Assembly: GCA_026712715.1 (NCBI GenBank)
Contig: JAPOPW010000025.1
Coordinates: 1 to 64,000 of the forward strand
Direction: 5' to 3'
Length of the DNA: 64,000 nt
Origin: Immundisolibacterales bacterium
GTDB lineage: Bacteria > Pseudomonadota > Gammaproteobacteria > HK1
The notes beneath the pieces are model-generated. The model saw only the letters and a list, made by a program, of their open reading frames with translations. It searched no databases and had not been told where the DNA came from. This document shows, in pieces, positions 34,567 through 44,389 of this stretch. The position numbers and the translations under genes were made by a program. Positions within the stretch are counted from its first letter, which is position 1; each line of letters starts with the position of its first letter.

Positions 34567-36720
34567 TCAGGGCGCCTCGAACTCCAGGATTGGCTGGTCC
34601 ACCGCGAGGCTCGACCCCGGCTCGGCGAGGACCGCGGCCACCGTTCCGTCCTGCTCGGCGCGAAGGACGTTCTCCATCTTCATCGCCTCCACCACCGCGA
34701 GCTCCTGGCCCGCCTTCACCGCGTCGCCCGGGCCGGCGGACACCCGCACGAGGAGGCCCGGCATCGGCGAGAGGAGGAAGCGCGAGAGATCGGGCGGGCG
34801 TTTCACCGGCATGAGGGCCCGCAGGGCGGCGGCGCGCCGGCGCAGCACCAGGTAGACGTCGCAATGGCCGGCGTGGGTGAGGCGGAACCCGTGGCCGCGG
34901 CGCTCGACCTGCGCCGCGATCGCGACTCCGTTCAGCGTCCCCTCGAAGCAGTCGAGTCCGGGGCGCCAGTCGCTCTCGACCCGGTACCGGGTCCGCTCCT
35001 CGCCCACTTCCACCTCGACCACACGGCCGGCGCCGCGGCGAAGCGAGACCGGATGGGCGCGCTCGTGGCGGTCCTCTTCCCCGGCCGCCGCCCCGCTTCC
35101 CACCAGCACGACATACTCGCGTTCCGCGCCGCTCGGGATCGCTCCTGCCCCGTCCGCGCCTCCGGCTCGCGCTCCCGCTCCGGAGGGCGATCCGACCGCC
35201 GCGTTCAGCCGGTCGATCTCCTGGCGCATCCAGGCCGCGACCACGACGGGGTGCGCGGGTTCCGGGGGGGCCACGCGGGCGGCCTCGAACCCGTCCGGGA
35301 AGTGCTCGTCGATGAACGCGGTGGAGAGATCCCCGGCCCGGAACGCGGAATGCCGGGCGAGCGCGGCGAGGAACGCGAGGTTGGTGGTGACGCCGCGCAC
35401 GGTGTAGCGATCGAGGGCCGTCTCGAGCCGGTCGAGCGCCTCGCCCCGGTCGCGGCCGGTGGTGACGAGCTTCGCGATCATGGGGTCGTACCACACCGCG
35501 ATCTCGCCGCCCTCCTCCACCCCGTCGTCGACCCGCACGCCGGCGCCCGGAGTGGACGGACCGTCGTCAGGGGTGACCCCACCCGGGGTTTCCTCCGCGC
35601 CGGCCGCGCCGGCGCCGGGGTCGGGACCGGGGCGCGGCGGCCGGTACCGCAGGAGCCGCCCCGTCGCGGGCAGGAAGTCGCGCTCGGGGTCCTCCGCGTA
35701 CACCCGCGCCTCCATCGCCCAGCCCATCATCCGCACGTCGTCCTGGGCGAACGGCAGCGCCTCGCCGGCGGCCACCCGGATCATCCACTCGACGAGGTCG
35801 AGCCCGGTCACCGCCTCGGTCACCGGATGCTCGACCTGGAGCCGGGTGTTCATCTCGAGGAAGTAGAACCGGCGCTCGGGGTCCACGATGAACTCGACGG
35901 TGCCGGCCGAGACGTAGCCGGCCGCGCGGGCGAGGGCCACCGCCTGGGCGCCCATCCGCTCCCGCATCGCCTCGTCCACGAAGGGGGACGGCGCTTCCTC
36001 GAGGACCTTCTGGTGCCGGCGCTGCACCGAGCACTCGCGCTCGCCGAGGTGCAGCACCGTGCCGTGCCGGTCGGCGAGCACCTGGATCTCGATGTGCCGG
36101 GGGCGTTCGACGTAGCGCTCGACGAAGATCCGCCCGTCGCCGAAGCTCGCGACCGCCTCGTTCGTCGCGCCGCGGAACCCCGCGCGCCCCTCGTTCTCGC
36201 CGGCCGCGATCCGCATCCCCTTGCCGCCGCCGCCGGCCGATGCCTTGAGCATCACCGGGTAGCCGATCTCGCGGGCGACGGTCACCGCCTCGTCGACGTC
36301 GGCGAGGGCGCGGTCCACCCCGGGGACCGTGTTCACCCCGGCCGCGGCGGCGAGCCGGCGCGACTCGATCTTGTCCCCCATCGCCCGGATCGCGGCGGGC
36401 GGCGGCCCGATGAAGGCGATCCCGGCCCGGGCGAGGGCCTCGACGAATTCCGCGTTCTCGGAGAGGAAGCCGAAGCCGGGGTGCACCGCGTCCGCGCCGG
36501 TGGAACGGGCCGCCTCCACCACCGCGCCGATGTCGAGGTAGCTCTCGGCCGACGGCGGCGGACCCACGCACACCGCCGCGTCCGCCATGCGAACGTGCGG
36601 CGCTCCCTCGTCGGCCTCGGAGTGGATCGCCGCTACGGAGATCCCCATCCGCCGCACCGTGCGCGCGATGCGGCAGGCGATCTCGCCCCGGTTCGCGATG
36701 AGGATGCGTTCGAAGCTCAT
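34567..36720 (-). CDS. pccA: Propionyl-CoA carboxylase alpha subunit (biotin carboxylase plus biotin carrier)
   Basis: A 717-residue subunit that carboxylates its biotin using ATP and bicarbonate. RILIANRGEIACRIARTVRRMG opens the biotin-carboxylase domain; KASAGGGGKGMRIA is the ATP grasp loop; ERECSVQRRHQKVLEE and FLEMNTRLQVEHPVTE are conserved. The biotinyl site is VVEAMKMENVL near the C-terminus. Two Gly/Ala/Pro-rich insertions are present, one of about 30 residues just before RVDDGVEEGGEIAVWYD, where family members usually have almost none, and another near residue 525. The ATG at 36720 is standard. Clustering with mutA and meaB favours propionyl-CoA over acetyl-CoA or methylcrotonyl-CoA. 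Confidence 0.93.
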   Translation of the reverse strand: MSFERILIANRGEIACRIARTVRRMGISVAAIHSEADEGAPHVRMADAAVCVGPPPSAESYLDIGAVVEAARSTGADAVHPGFGFLSENAEFVEALARAGIAFIGPPPAAIRAMGDKIESRRLAAAAGVNTVPGVDRALADVDEAVTVAREIGYPVMLKASAGGGGKGMRIAAGENEGRAGFRGATNEAVASFGDGRIFVERYVERPRHIEIQVLADRHGTVLHLGERECSVQRRHQKVLEEAPSPFVDEAMRERMGAQAVALARAAGYVSAGTVEFIVDPERRFYFLEMNTRLQVEHPVTEAVTGLDLVEWMIRVAAGEALPFAQDDVRMMGWAMEARVYAEDPERDFLPATGRLLRYRPPRPGPDPGAGAAGAEETPGGVTPDDGPSTPGAGVRVDDGVEEGGEIAVWYDPMIAKLVTTGRDRGEALDRLETALDRYTVRGVTTNLAFLAALARHSAFRAGDLSTAFIDEHFPDGFEAARVAPPEPAHPVVVAAWMRQEIDRLNAAVGSPSGAGARAGGADGAGAIPSGAEREYVVLVGSGAAAGEEDRHERAHPVSLRRGAGRVVEVEVGEERTRYRVESDWRPGLDCFEGTLNGVAIAAQVERRGHGFRLTHAGHCDVYLVLRRRAAALRALMPVKRPPDLSRFLLSPMPGLLVRVSAGPGDAVKAGQELAVVEAMKMENVLRAEQDGTVAAVLAEPGSSLAVDQPILEFEAP

Positions 36721-36852
36721 GCCCTCGCCTTCGGGCCGCCGGGGCCTAGCGCCCCGGCCCGGAGGCCCTGACCGTCCGCAACGATGGCCCTGACCCCGGG
36801 CCGCCACCGACCTGCTTGATTTTCAATCGACCGGAATCACTGTGCGGAGGTG

Positions 36853-38385
<1,533 letters not shown>

Positions 38386-38485
38386 GGTGTCGCGGTCGCC
38401 GGAGCGTTCCGTCAGGAGGCCGGCGGAGGGAACGGACGCACGCGGGCGGGCAGGCGGGCGGGGGCGCGGGAGGGACCGGCCCGGC

Positions 38486-40636
38486 TCAGGCCGCGAGGCG
38501 CCGGCCACGGACGAGGCCGAGGACCTCGCGGGCGGCGACCGGGATGGAGGTGCCCGGGCCGTAGATGGCGGAGACGCCGGCTCGCCGGAGCTCTTCGTGG
38601 TCCGCGGGGGGGATGCCCCCGCCGCACACCACGATCACGTCGTCGGCGCCGGCCGCCCGCAGCGCCTCGAGAAAGCGCGGCACGAGGGTCCGGTGCCCGG
38701 CCGCCTGGGTGGAGATGCCGACCACGTGCACGTCGTTCTCGACGGCCTGGCGGGCCGCTTCGGCCGGGGTCTGGAAGAGCGGCCCGATGTCCACGTCGAA
38801 CCCGATGTCCGCGAACGCGGTCGCGATGACCTTCGCGCCGCGGTCGTGGCCGTCCTGGCCGAGCTTCGCGACGAGGAGGCGCGGGCGGCGGCCCTCCGCC
38901 GCCGCGAACGCCTCGACCTCGCCGCGGATCCGGGCGAACGCCTCGTCGCCCGCGTACTCGGCGCCGTACACCCCGGCGATGGAACGCACCTCGGCCCGGT
39001 GCCGTCCCCAGACCTTCTCGAGCGCATCGGTGATCTCGCCGACCGTCGCCCGGGCGCGGGCCGCCTCGACGCCGAGCGCGAGCAGGTTGCCTGCGCCGCT
39101 CTCCGCCGAGCGGGTGAGAGTGTCGAGGGCGCGCCGGCAGGCGAGGTCGTCGCGCCGCCCGCGAACGTCGGCGAGGCGGCGCACCTGCGCTTCGCGCACG
39201 GCGGTGTTGTCGATGGAACGAAGCGCAACCTCGTCCTCGCGCTCCGCCCGGAAGCGGTTGACCCCGACCACCGTCTCCTCTCCCCGGTCCACCCGCGCCT
39301 GGCGCCGCGCCGCCGCCTCCTCGATGCGCAGCTTCGGCATGCCGGACTCGACGGCCCGGGTCATGCCGCCGAGGGCCTCGACCTCGTCGATGAGCGCGCG
39401 GGCGCGCGCCGCGAGGCTCGCGGTCAGGCTCTCGAGGTAGTAGGAGCCCGCGAGCGGGTCGACGGTGCGGGTGACGCCGGTCTCGTGCTGGAGGATGAGC
39501 TGGGTGTTGCGGGCGATGCGGGCCGAGAACTCGCTCGGGAGGGCGAGGGCCTCGTCGAAGGCGTTCGTGTGGAGCGACTGGGTGCCCCCGAGCACCGCGG
39601 CGAGCGCCTCGATGGTGGTGCGCACCACGTTGTTGTACGGGTCGAGGCTCGTCAGGCTCGCCCCCGAGGTCTGGCAGTGGGTGCGCAGCATGAGCGAGCG
39701 CGGGTCCTTCGGCGCGAACTTCTCCTCCATGAGGGTCGCCCAGAGAAGGCGCGCGGCCCGCAGCTTCGCCACCTCCATGAAGAAGTCCATGCCGATCCCG
39801 AAGAAGAACGAGAGCCGGGGCGCGAAGCGGTCCACGTCGAGGCCGCTCTCGAGGGCGGCGCGCACGTACTCGACCCCGTCCGCGAGGGTGAACGCGAGCT
39901 CCTGCACGCTCGTCGCCCCCGCTTCGAGCATGTGGTAGCCGGAGATCGAGATGGGGTTGAAGCGCGGCATGTGCTCGGAGGTGTAGCCAATGATGTCGGA
40001 CACGATCCGCATCGAGGGGGCGGGGGGATAGATGTAGGTGTTGCGGACCATGAACTCCTTGAGGATGTCGTTCTGCATGGTGCCGGAGAGGTCGGCGGAC
40101 GCGACCCCCTGCTCCTCGGCGGCCACCGCGTACATCGCGAAGACGGGGAGCACCGCGCCGTTCATGGTCATGGAGACGGACATCCGGTCGAGGGGGATCC
40201 CGTCGAAGAGGACCTTCATGTCCTCGACCGAGTCGATCGCGACCCCGGCCTTGCCGACGTCCCCCTCGACCCGCTCGTGGTCGGAGTCGTAGCCCCGGTG
40301 GGTCGCGAGGTCGAAGGCGACGGAAAGACCCATCTGCCCCGCCTCGAGGTTGCGGCGGTAGAAGGCGTTCGACTCCTCGGCGGTCGAGTAGCCGGCGTAC
40401 TGGCGGACCGTCCACGGCCGGCCCGTGTACATCGTCGCCCGCGGGCCGCGCACGAAGGGCGCGAGCCCGGGCAGGGTCCCGAGATGGGCGAGGTCGTCGA
40501 GGTCCGCCTCGGTGTACAGGGCCTTGACCGCGATCCCCTCCGGCGTCTCCGTCGCGAGGGCGTCGTCCGAGCCCCCCCGGGTCTCGCGACCGACGAGCGC
40601 GCGCCAGCCGTCCAGCGTCCCCGTCGCGTCCGTCAT
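38486..40636 (-). CDS. mutA: Methylmalonyl-CoA mutase, adenosylcobalamin-dependent, single-chain
   Basis: A 716-residue mutase that turns (2R)-methylmalonyl-CoA into succinyl-CoA. The TIM-barrel half has [21 protein letters not shown], the substrate tunnel block [18 protein letters not shown] and [19 protein letters not shown]. The C-terminal cobalamin domain has [20 protein letters not shown] (the DxHxxG His ligand), and [14 protein letters not shown] and [17 protein letters not shown]. The ATG at 40636 has GGGAGGGCGG upstream. It leads the four-gene operon. I see no cobalamin riboswitch before it. Confidence 0.97.
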   Translation of the reverse strand: MTDATGTLDGWRALVGRETRGGSDDALATETPEGIAVKALYTEADLDDLAHLGTLPGLAPFVRGPRATMYTGRPWTVRQYAGYSTAEESNAFYRRNLEAGQMGLSVAFDLATHRGYDSDHERVEGDVGKAGVAIDSVEDMKVLFDGIPLDRMSVSMTMNGAVLPVFAMYAVAAEEQGVASADLSGTMQNDILKEFMVRNTYIYPPAPSMRIVSDIIGYTSEHMPRFNPISISGYHMLEAGATSVQELAFTLADGVEYVRAALESGLDVDRFAPRLSFFFGIGMDFFMEVAKLRAARLLWATLMEEKFAPKDPRSLMLRTHCQTSGASLTSLDPYNNVVRTTIEALAAVLGGTQSLHTNAFDEALALPSEFSARIARNTQLILQHETGVTRTVDPLAGSYYLESLTASLAARARALIDEVEALGGMTRAVESGMPKLRIEEAAARRQARVDRGEETVVGVNRFRAEREDEVALRSIDNTAVREAQVRRLADVRGRRDDLACRRALDTLTRSAESGAGNLLALGVEAARARATVGEITDALEKVWGRHRAEVRSIAGVYGAEYAGDEAFARIRGEVEAFAAAEGRRPRLLVAKLGQDGHDRGAKVIATAFADIGFDVDIGPLFQTPAEAARQAVENDVHVVGISTQAAGHRTLVPRFLEALRAAGADDVIVVCGGGIPPADHEELRRAGVSAIYGPGTSIPVAAREVLGLVRGRRLAA

Positions 40637-40852
40637 CTTGCCGCCCTCCCCGTCGCTCGCGCCGCCCGCATCGCCCGCATCGCCCGCCTGCGCGCTGCCA
40701 AAGATAACCCGTTCCGCCCCGCGATCCATAGCCGGCCCCGGCACGGCCCGGCGCGGCGGCCGGTTCTGCGACAATGGCGCACGCAGCCGACTGCCGGGAG
40801 GACGTTTCGTCCCCCGGCGTCAATCCCCCCCTTGCTCCACCGGAGAAACCGC

Positions 40853-41350
40853 ATGCAGGCCACCATGAAGACGACCAAGGGCGCCATCCGACTGAATCTC
40901 TTCCCCGAACAGGCGCCGGTCACGGTGGCGAACTTCGCCAACCTCGTGTCGCGCGGCTACTACGACGGGCTCAAGTTCCACCGCGTGATCGCGAACTTCA
41001 TGATCCAGGGGGGCTGCCCGCGCGGCACCGGATCGGGCGGACCCGGCTACCAGTTCGAGGACGAGTTCGATTCTTCGCTTCGCCACGACCGGCCGGGACG
41101 GCTGTCGATGGCGAACGCGGGCCCCGGCACCAACGGCTCGCAGTTCTTCATCACCCACGTGCCGACCCCGTGGCTCGACGACAAGCACTCGATCTTCGGC
41201 GAGGTCGTCGGAAGCGCGGACCAGGCGGTCGTCGACACCATCGGCCAGGGGGACTCCATCGAGTCCGTCACCGTCGACGGCGACACCGCGGCCCTCCTCG
41301 CCGCCCAGGCCGACCGCATCACGGACTGGAACGCCCGCCTCGGCGGTTGA
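40853..41350 (+). CDS. Peptidyl-prolyl cis-trans isomerase, cyclophilin type
   Basis: A 165-residue cytoplasmic cyclophilin (PpiB-like) that speeds proline isomerisation. [66 protein letters not shown] and [12 protein letters not shown] include the catalytic Arg, Phe, Met and Gln positions. The ATG at 40853 has GGAGAAA. No signal peptide is present. It is divergent from mutA. Confidence 0.95.
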   Translation: MQATMKTTKGAIRLNLFPEQAPVTVANFANLVSRGYYDGLKFHRVIANFMIQGGCPRGTGSGGPGYQFEDEFDSSLRHDRPGRLSMANAGPGTNGSQFFITHVPTPWLDDKHSIFGEVVGSADQAVVDTIGQGDSIESVTVDGDTAALLAAQADRITDWNARLGG

Positions 41351-41446
41351 CCTGCCCTCTCCGTCATATGACCAACCTTGTTGTACACTTTCTGCTGGGG
41401 CAATGACCACCGCGCATCGACGACTGGGGCAAGAGACCAACGGACC

Positions 41447-41728
41447 ATGCAGCGCACCACGTTCAAGATCGCCGAGGCCCGGGCCCAATTCTCCAAGCTC
41501 TTGAACCGGGCCAGCGCGGGCGAGGAGATCGTCATCACCAAGGGTCGCGAGCCGTACGCCCGAATCGTTCCGCCAGTCGCGGCCGCGAGACGGGAGGATG
41601 GACCGCTTCGTCACCTTCGGCTGCCGGACGATCTCTTCGACCATGAAGATGCCGAACAGTCCGCGATTGACGCCGGTGACCACACCGACGCGCTCGGGAT
41701 CTGGCGCGAAGGCCCGGCCGATTCGTGA
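41447..41728 (+). CDS. Phd/YefM-type antitoxin
   Basis: A 93-residue antitoxin. TTFKIAEARAQFSKLLNRASAGEEIVITKGREPYARIV is the Phd fold, and the acidic C-terminal arm (LPDDLFDHEDAEQSAIDAGD) should clamp the toxin. It overlaps the PIN gene (GTGA). Upstream are a 10-bp palindrome GTCATATGAC (41363-41372) and TGTACA (41382-41387), which may form part of its operator. Confidence 0.85.
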   Translation: MQRTTFKIAEARAQFSKLLNRASAGEEIVITKGREPYARIVPPVAAARREDGPLRHLRLPDDLFDHEDAEQSAIDAGDHTDALGIWREGPADS

Positions 41729-42102
41729 GGCTGCTGCTCGACAGCCATGCCGTCTACTGGTGGATGACGGGAAGCGACAGGCTGTCCGCGGCGGCCGGGG
41801 ATCTGGTGCTCGACAGGTCAAACACGGTGCTGGTGAGCGCGGTTTCGATCTACGAAATCGAGCTGAAGGCCGCGCGGCGGCGGGTGAACCTTCCACCGGG
41901 CGAGTTTCGGGCCGCGCTTCGACGCAACGCCGTGGAGGAATTGACCGTTTCTCACGACCACGCGGAGCAGGCCGCCCACCTCGACTGGGACCACCGGGAC
42001 CCCTGGGATCGAATGCTGGCCGCCCAGGCACGGCTGGAGAATTGCGCGCTCGTGTCCGTTGACGAGGTCTTCGACGGCATCGGCATCGACCGCCGATGGT
42101 AA
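41725..42102 (+). CDS. PIN-domain toxin
   Basis: A 125-residue PIN ribonuclease. The start GTG at 41725 overlaps the antitoxin stop. RLLLDSHAVYWWMTG gives the first Asp, SAVSIYEIELKAARRR the Glu, HRDPWDRMLAAQA the second Asp and LVSVDEVFDGIGI the last. This subtype (LLLDSHAxxW) usually pairs with Phd-type antitoxins, as here. It converges on prpE. Confidence 0.87.
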   Translation: MRLLLDSHAVYWWMTGSDRLSAAAGDLVLDRSNTVLVSAVSIYEIELKAARRRVNLPPGEFRAALRRNAVEELTVSHDHAEQAAHLDWDHRDPWDRMLAAQARLENCALVSVDEVFDGIGIDRRW

Positions 42103-42145
42103 GTCGGGCGACGGCACACCGGACCCGCCGGCTGGCAGCGCCGCG

Positions 42146-44053
42146 TCAGGAAGCGGCTTCGGCGGGGTAGCCGATGGTGCGCAGGGCTTCGGTGATCTCG
42201 TCGAGGATGGCGGGGTCGTCGATGGTGGCGGGCATCCGCCACTCCTCGCCGTTCGCGATCTTCTGCATGGTGCCGCGGAGGATCTTGCCGGAGCGGGTCT
42301 TCGGGAGACGCTCGACGACGACCGCGGTCTTGAACGAGGCGACCGGGCCGATCCGGTCGCGGACTAGGGCGACGGACTCCGCGACGACCTCCGCCGGGCT
42401 CCGGTCGAAGCCCGCGTTGAGGACGAGGAAGCCGAGGGGGGCCTGACCCTTGAGGGCGTCGTTCACCCCGGCGACCGCGCACTCCGCGACGTCCGGATGG
42501 GCGGCGAGCACCTCCTCCATCGCGCCGGTCGAGAGGCGGTGCCCGGCCACGTTGATGATGTCGTCGGTGCGGGACATGACGTAGACGTAGTCGTCCTCGT
42601 CCATGTACCCGGCGTCGGCGGTCTTGTAGTAGCCCGGGAACTCGGCGAGATAGCTCTCGACGAAACGTTCCCCGGCGTTCCACAGGGTGGGGAAGGTCCC
42701 GGGCGGCAGGGGCAGCTTGACGACGAGGGCGCCGATCGTCCCCCGCTCGACCTCCTCCGCGTTCTCGTCGACCACCCGCACGTCCATGCCCGGAACGCCG
42801 CGGGTCGGCGACCCTTCCTTGACCGGCAGCGCCTCGATGCCGATGCAGTTCGCGCAGATGGACCACCCGGTCTCGGTCTGCCACCAGTGGTCGATCACCG
42901 GGACGCGGAGCTTCTCGCGCGCCCAGTGGAGGGTGTCCGGATCCGTCCGCTCGCCGGCGAGGAACAGGGTCCGGAAGGCGGAGAGGTCGTGGCGCCCGAT
43001 GTGCTCGCCGGCCGGGTCCTCGCGCTTGATCGCCCGGAAGGCGGTGGGGGCGGTGAACATCACCCGCACGTCGTGCTCGGCGATGATCCGCCAGAAGGTA
43101 CCGGGATCGGGGGTTCCGACCGGCTTGCCCTCGAAGAGGATCGTGGTGTTCCCGGCGAAGAGCGGGGCGTAGACGATGTAGGAGTGGCCCACCACCCAGC
43201 CGATGTCGGAGGCGGCCCAGAACACCTCCCCCGGCTCGACGCCGTAGATGTTCTTCATCGACCACTTGAGGGCCACGATGTGCCCGCCGTTGTCGCGCAC
43301 CACGCCCTTGGGCCGGCCGGTGGTGCCCGAGGTGTAGAGGATGTAGAGGGGGTCGGTGGCCGCGACCGGCACGCACTCGTGCGGCTCGGCGCCGGAGTGG
43401 AAGTCCTCCCAGTCGAGGTCGCGCGCCGGATCGAGGAGGCAGCGGTGCTCGGGGCGCTGGAGGATGACGCACCGGTCCGGGCGGTGGCGGGCGAGCTCGA
43501 TCGCCCCGTCGAGGAGGGGCTTGTACTCGACGGTCCGGCCCGGCTCGATGCCGCACGAGGCGCTCACGATGACCTTCGGCTCGCAGTCGTCGATGCGCCC
43601 GGCGAGCTCCTTCGAGGCGAACCCGCCGAAGACGACGCTGTGCACCGCCCCGAGGCGCGCGCAGCCGAGCATCGCGACGACCGCCTCCGGCACCATCGGC
43701 ATGTAGATGATGACCCGGTCGCCGCGGCCGACCCCGAGGCGGGCGAGGGCGCCGGCGAAGCGCGCGGTCGCGTCGCGGAGCGCGGCGTAGGTGAGGGTCG
43801 ACTTGCGCCCGGTGATGGGGCTGTCGTGGATGATGGCCGGCTGCTCGCCGCGGCCCGCCTCGACGTGCACGTCGACCGCGTTGTGGCAGGTGTTGACCTC
43901 TGCGCCCGCGAACCAGCGGTAGTAAGGGGGACGGCGATCGTCGAGGACCCGATCCCAACGGCGGTGCCAGGAGACGGCCTCGGCCGCCTCGCCCCAGAAC
44001 CCCTCGGGGTCGCGGAGGGAACGATCGAACACGGCGTCGAATCGGCTGCTCAT
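42146..44053 (-). CDS. prpE: Propionyl-CoA synthetase (PrpE-like acyl-CoA ligase)
   Basis: A 635-residue AMP-forming ligase making propionyl-CoA from propionate, ATP and CoA. LYILYTSGTTGRPKGVVRDNGG is the P-loop; DIGWVVGHSYIVYAPLFAG and GTMQKIANGEEWRMPATIDD are closer to PrpE than to acetyl-CoA synthetase; KTRSGKILRG contains the catalytic Lys, a target of acetylation in the family. The ATG at 44053 gives the standard start (SSRFDAVFDRSLRDPEGFW). It feeds the pcc/mut route encoded 2-8 kb away and is divergent from nrdJa. Confidence 0.92.
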   Translation of the reverse strand: MSSRFDAVFDRSLRDPEGFWGEAAEAVSWHRRWDRVLDDRRPPYYRWFAGAEVNTCHNAVDVHVEAGRGEQPAIIHDSPITGRKSTLTYAALRDATARFAGALARLGVGRGDRVIIYMPMVPEAVVAMLGCARLGAVHSVVFGGFASKELAGRIDDCEPKVIVSASCGIEPGRTVEYKPLLDGAIELARHRPDRCVILQRPEHRCLLDPARDLDWEDFHSGAEPHECVPVAATDPLYILYTSGTTGRPKGVVRDNGGHIVALKWSMKNIYGVEPGEVFWAASDIGWVVGHSYIVYAPLFAGNTTILFEGKPVGTPDPGTFWRIIAEHDVRVMFTAPTAFRAIKREDPAGEHIGRHDLSAFRTLFLAGERTDPDTLHWAREKLRVPVIDHWWQTETGWSICANCIGIEALPVKEGSPTRGVPGMDVRVVDENAEEVERGTIGALVVKLPLPPGTFPTLWNAGERFVESYLAEFPGYYKTADAGYMDEDDYVYVMSRTDDIINVAGHRLSTGAMEEVLAAHPDVAECAVAGVNDALKGQAPLGFLVLNAGFDRSPAEVVAESVALVRDRIGPVASFKTAVVVERLPKTRSGKILRGTMQKIANGEEWRMPATIDDPAILDEITEALRTIGYPAEAAS

Positions 44054-44287
44054 GGCGCAGGGCCTCGTGCGGATGTGCGGTTGCGGAAAGATAACGCGTT
44101 CGCTGCTCCCGGAGAACGCCTCGCCCCGGATGCGCCCGGGGGGCCGCCATCGCGCCGCACGGCCGCTCCCGGCTCGCGCCCGTGGACCGTGCCCCGCGCG
44201 CCGGGCACCGGGCACCGGGCACCGGCTCCGTCCCCACGTTTTCCACCGCGAATCGACGGGTTTGCGACAGACACTTCACCGGACAGG

Positions 44288-44303
44288 CCACAACATATGG
44301 GGG
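44288..44303 (+). promoter_or_regulatory. NrdR-like box 1
   Basis: The 16 bases match the invariant core of the published NrdR box (acaCwAtATaTwGtgt): C, A, A, AT, T and G are all in register (CaAcATaTgG). Its centre is 31 bp from box 2, the spacing normally seen for NrdR pairs. Confidence 0.65.
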
Positions 44304-44318
44304 GGCAGGGGTTCGGCG

Positions 44319-44334
44319 CCCCAACATGTTGACA
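44319..44334 (+). promoter_or_regulatory. NrdR-like box 2, overlapping the -35 hexamer
   Basis: CaAcATgTtG keeps every core position of the NrdR consensus, and the inner CAACATGTTG is a perfect palindrome. Its right end forms the TTGACA of the nrdJa promoter, so a bound NrdR would exclude polymerase. Confidence 0.7.
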
Positions 44335-44357
44335 TCTTCGGCCCACATCCGTATCTT
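44329..44357 (+). promoter_or_regulatory. Sigma70-type promoter of nrdJa
   Basis: A perfect TTGACA (44329-44334), a 17-bp spacer and TATCTT (44352-44357) predict a start near 44364, 26 nt before the ATG at 44390, which has GGAGAAGG. Confidence 0.75.
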
Positions 44358-44389
44358 TATCTGCCGTTTCGCCGGTGCCGGAGAAGGTC

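Larger units (their letters stand above)
44054..44389. other. prpE-nrdJa divergent control region
   Basis: No gene is present in these 336 bp. The nrdJa-proximal part carries two NrdR-like boxes and a sigma70-type promoter; the prpE-proximal half holds nothing I can assign, apart from short GGGCACC repeats near 44205-44225. Confidence 0.7.

Noticed and set aside
44054-44389. Cobalamin riboswitch before nrdJa
   Set aside because: The leader from the predicted start is only about 26 nt, and no B12 box is present.
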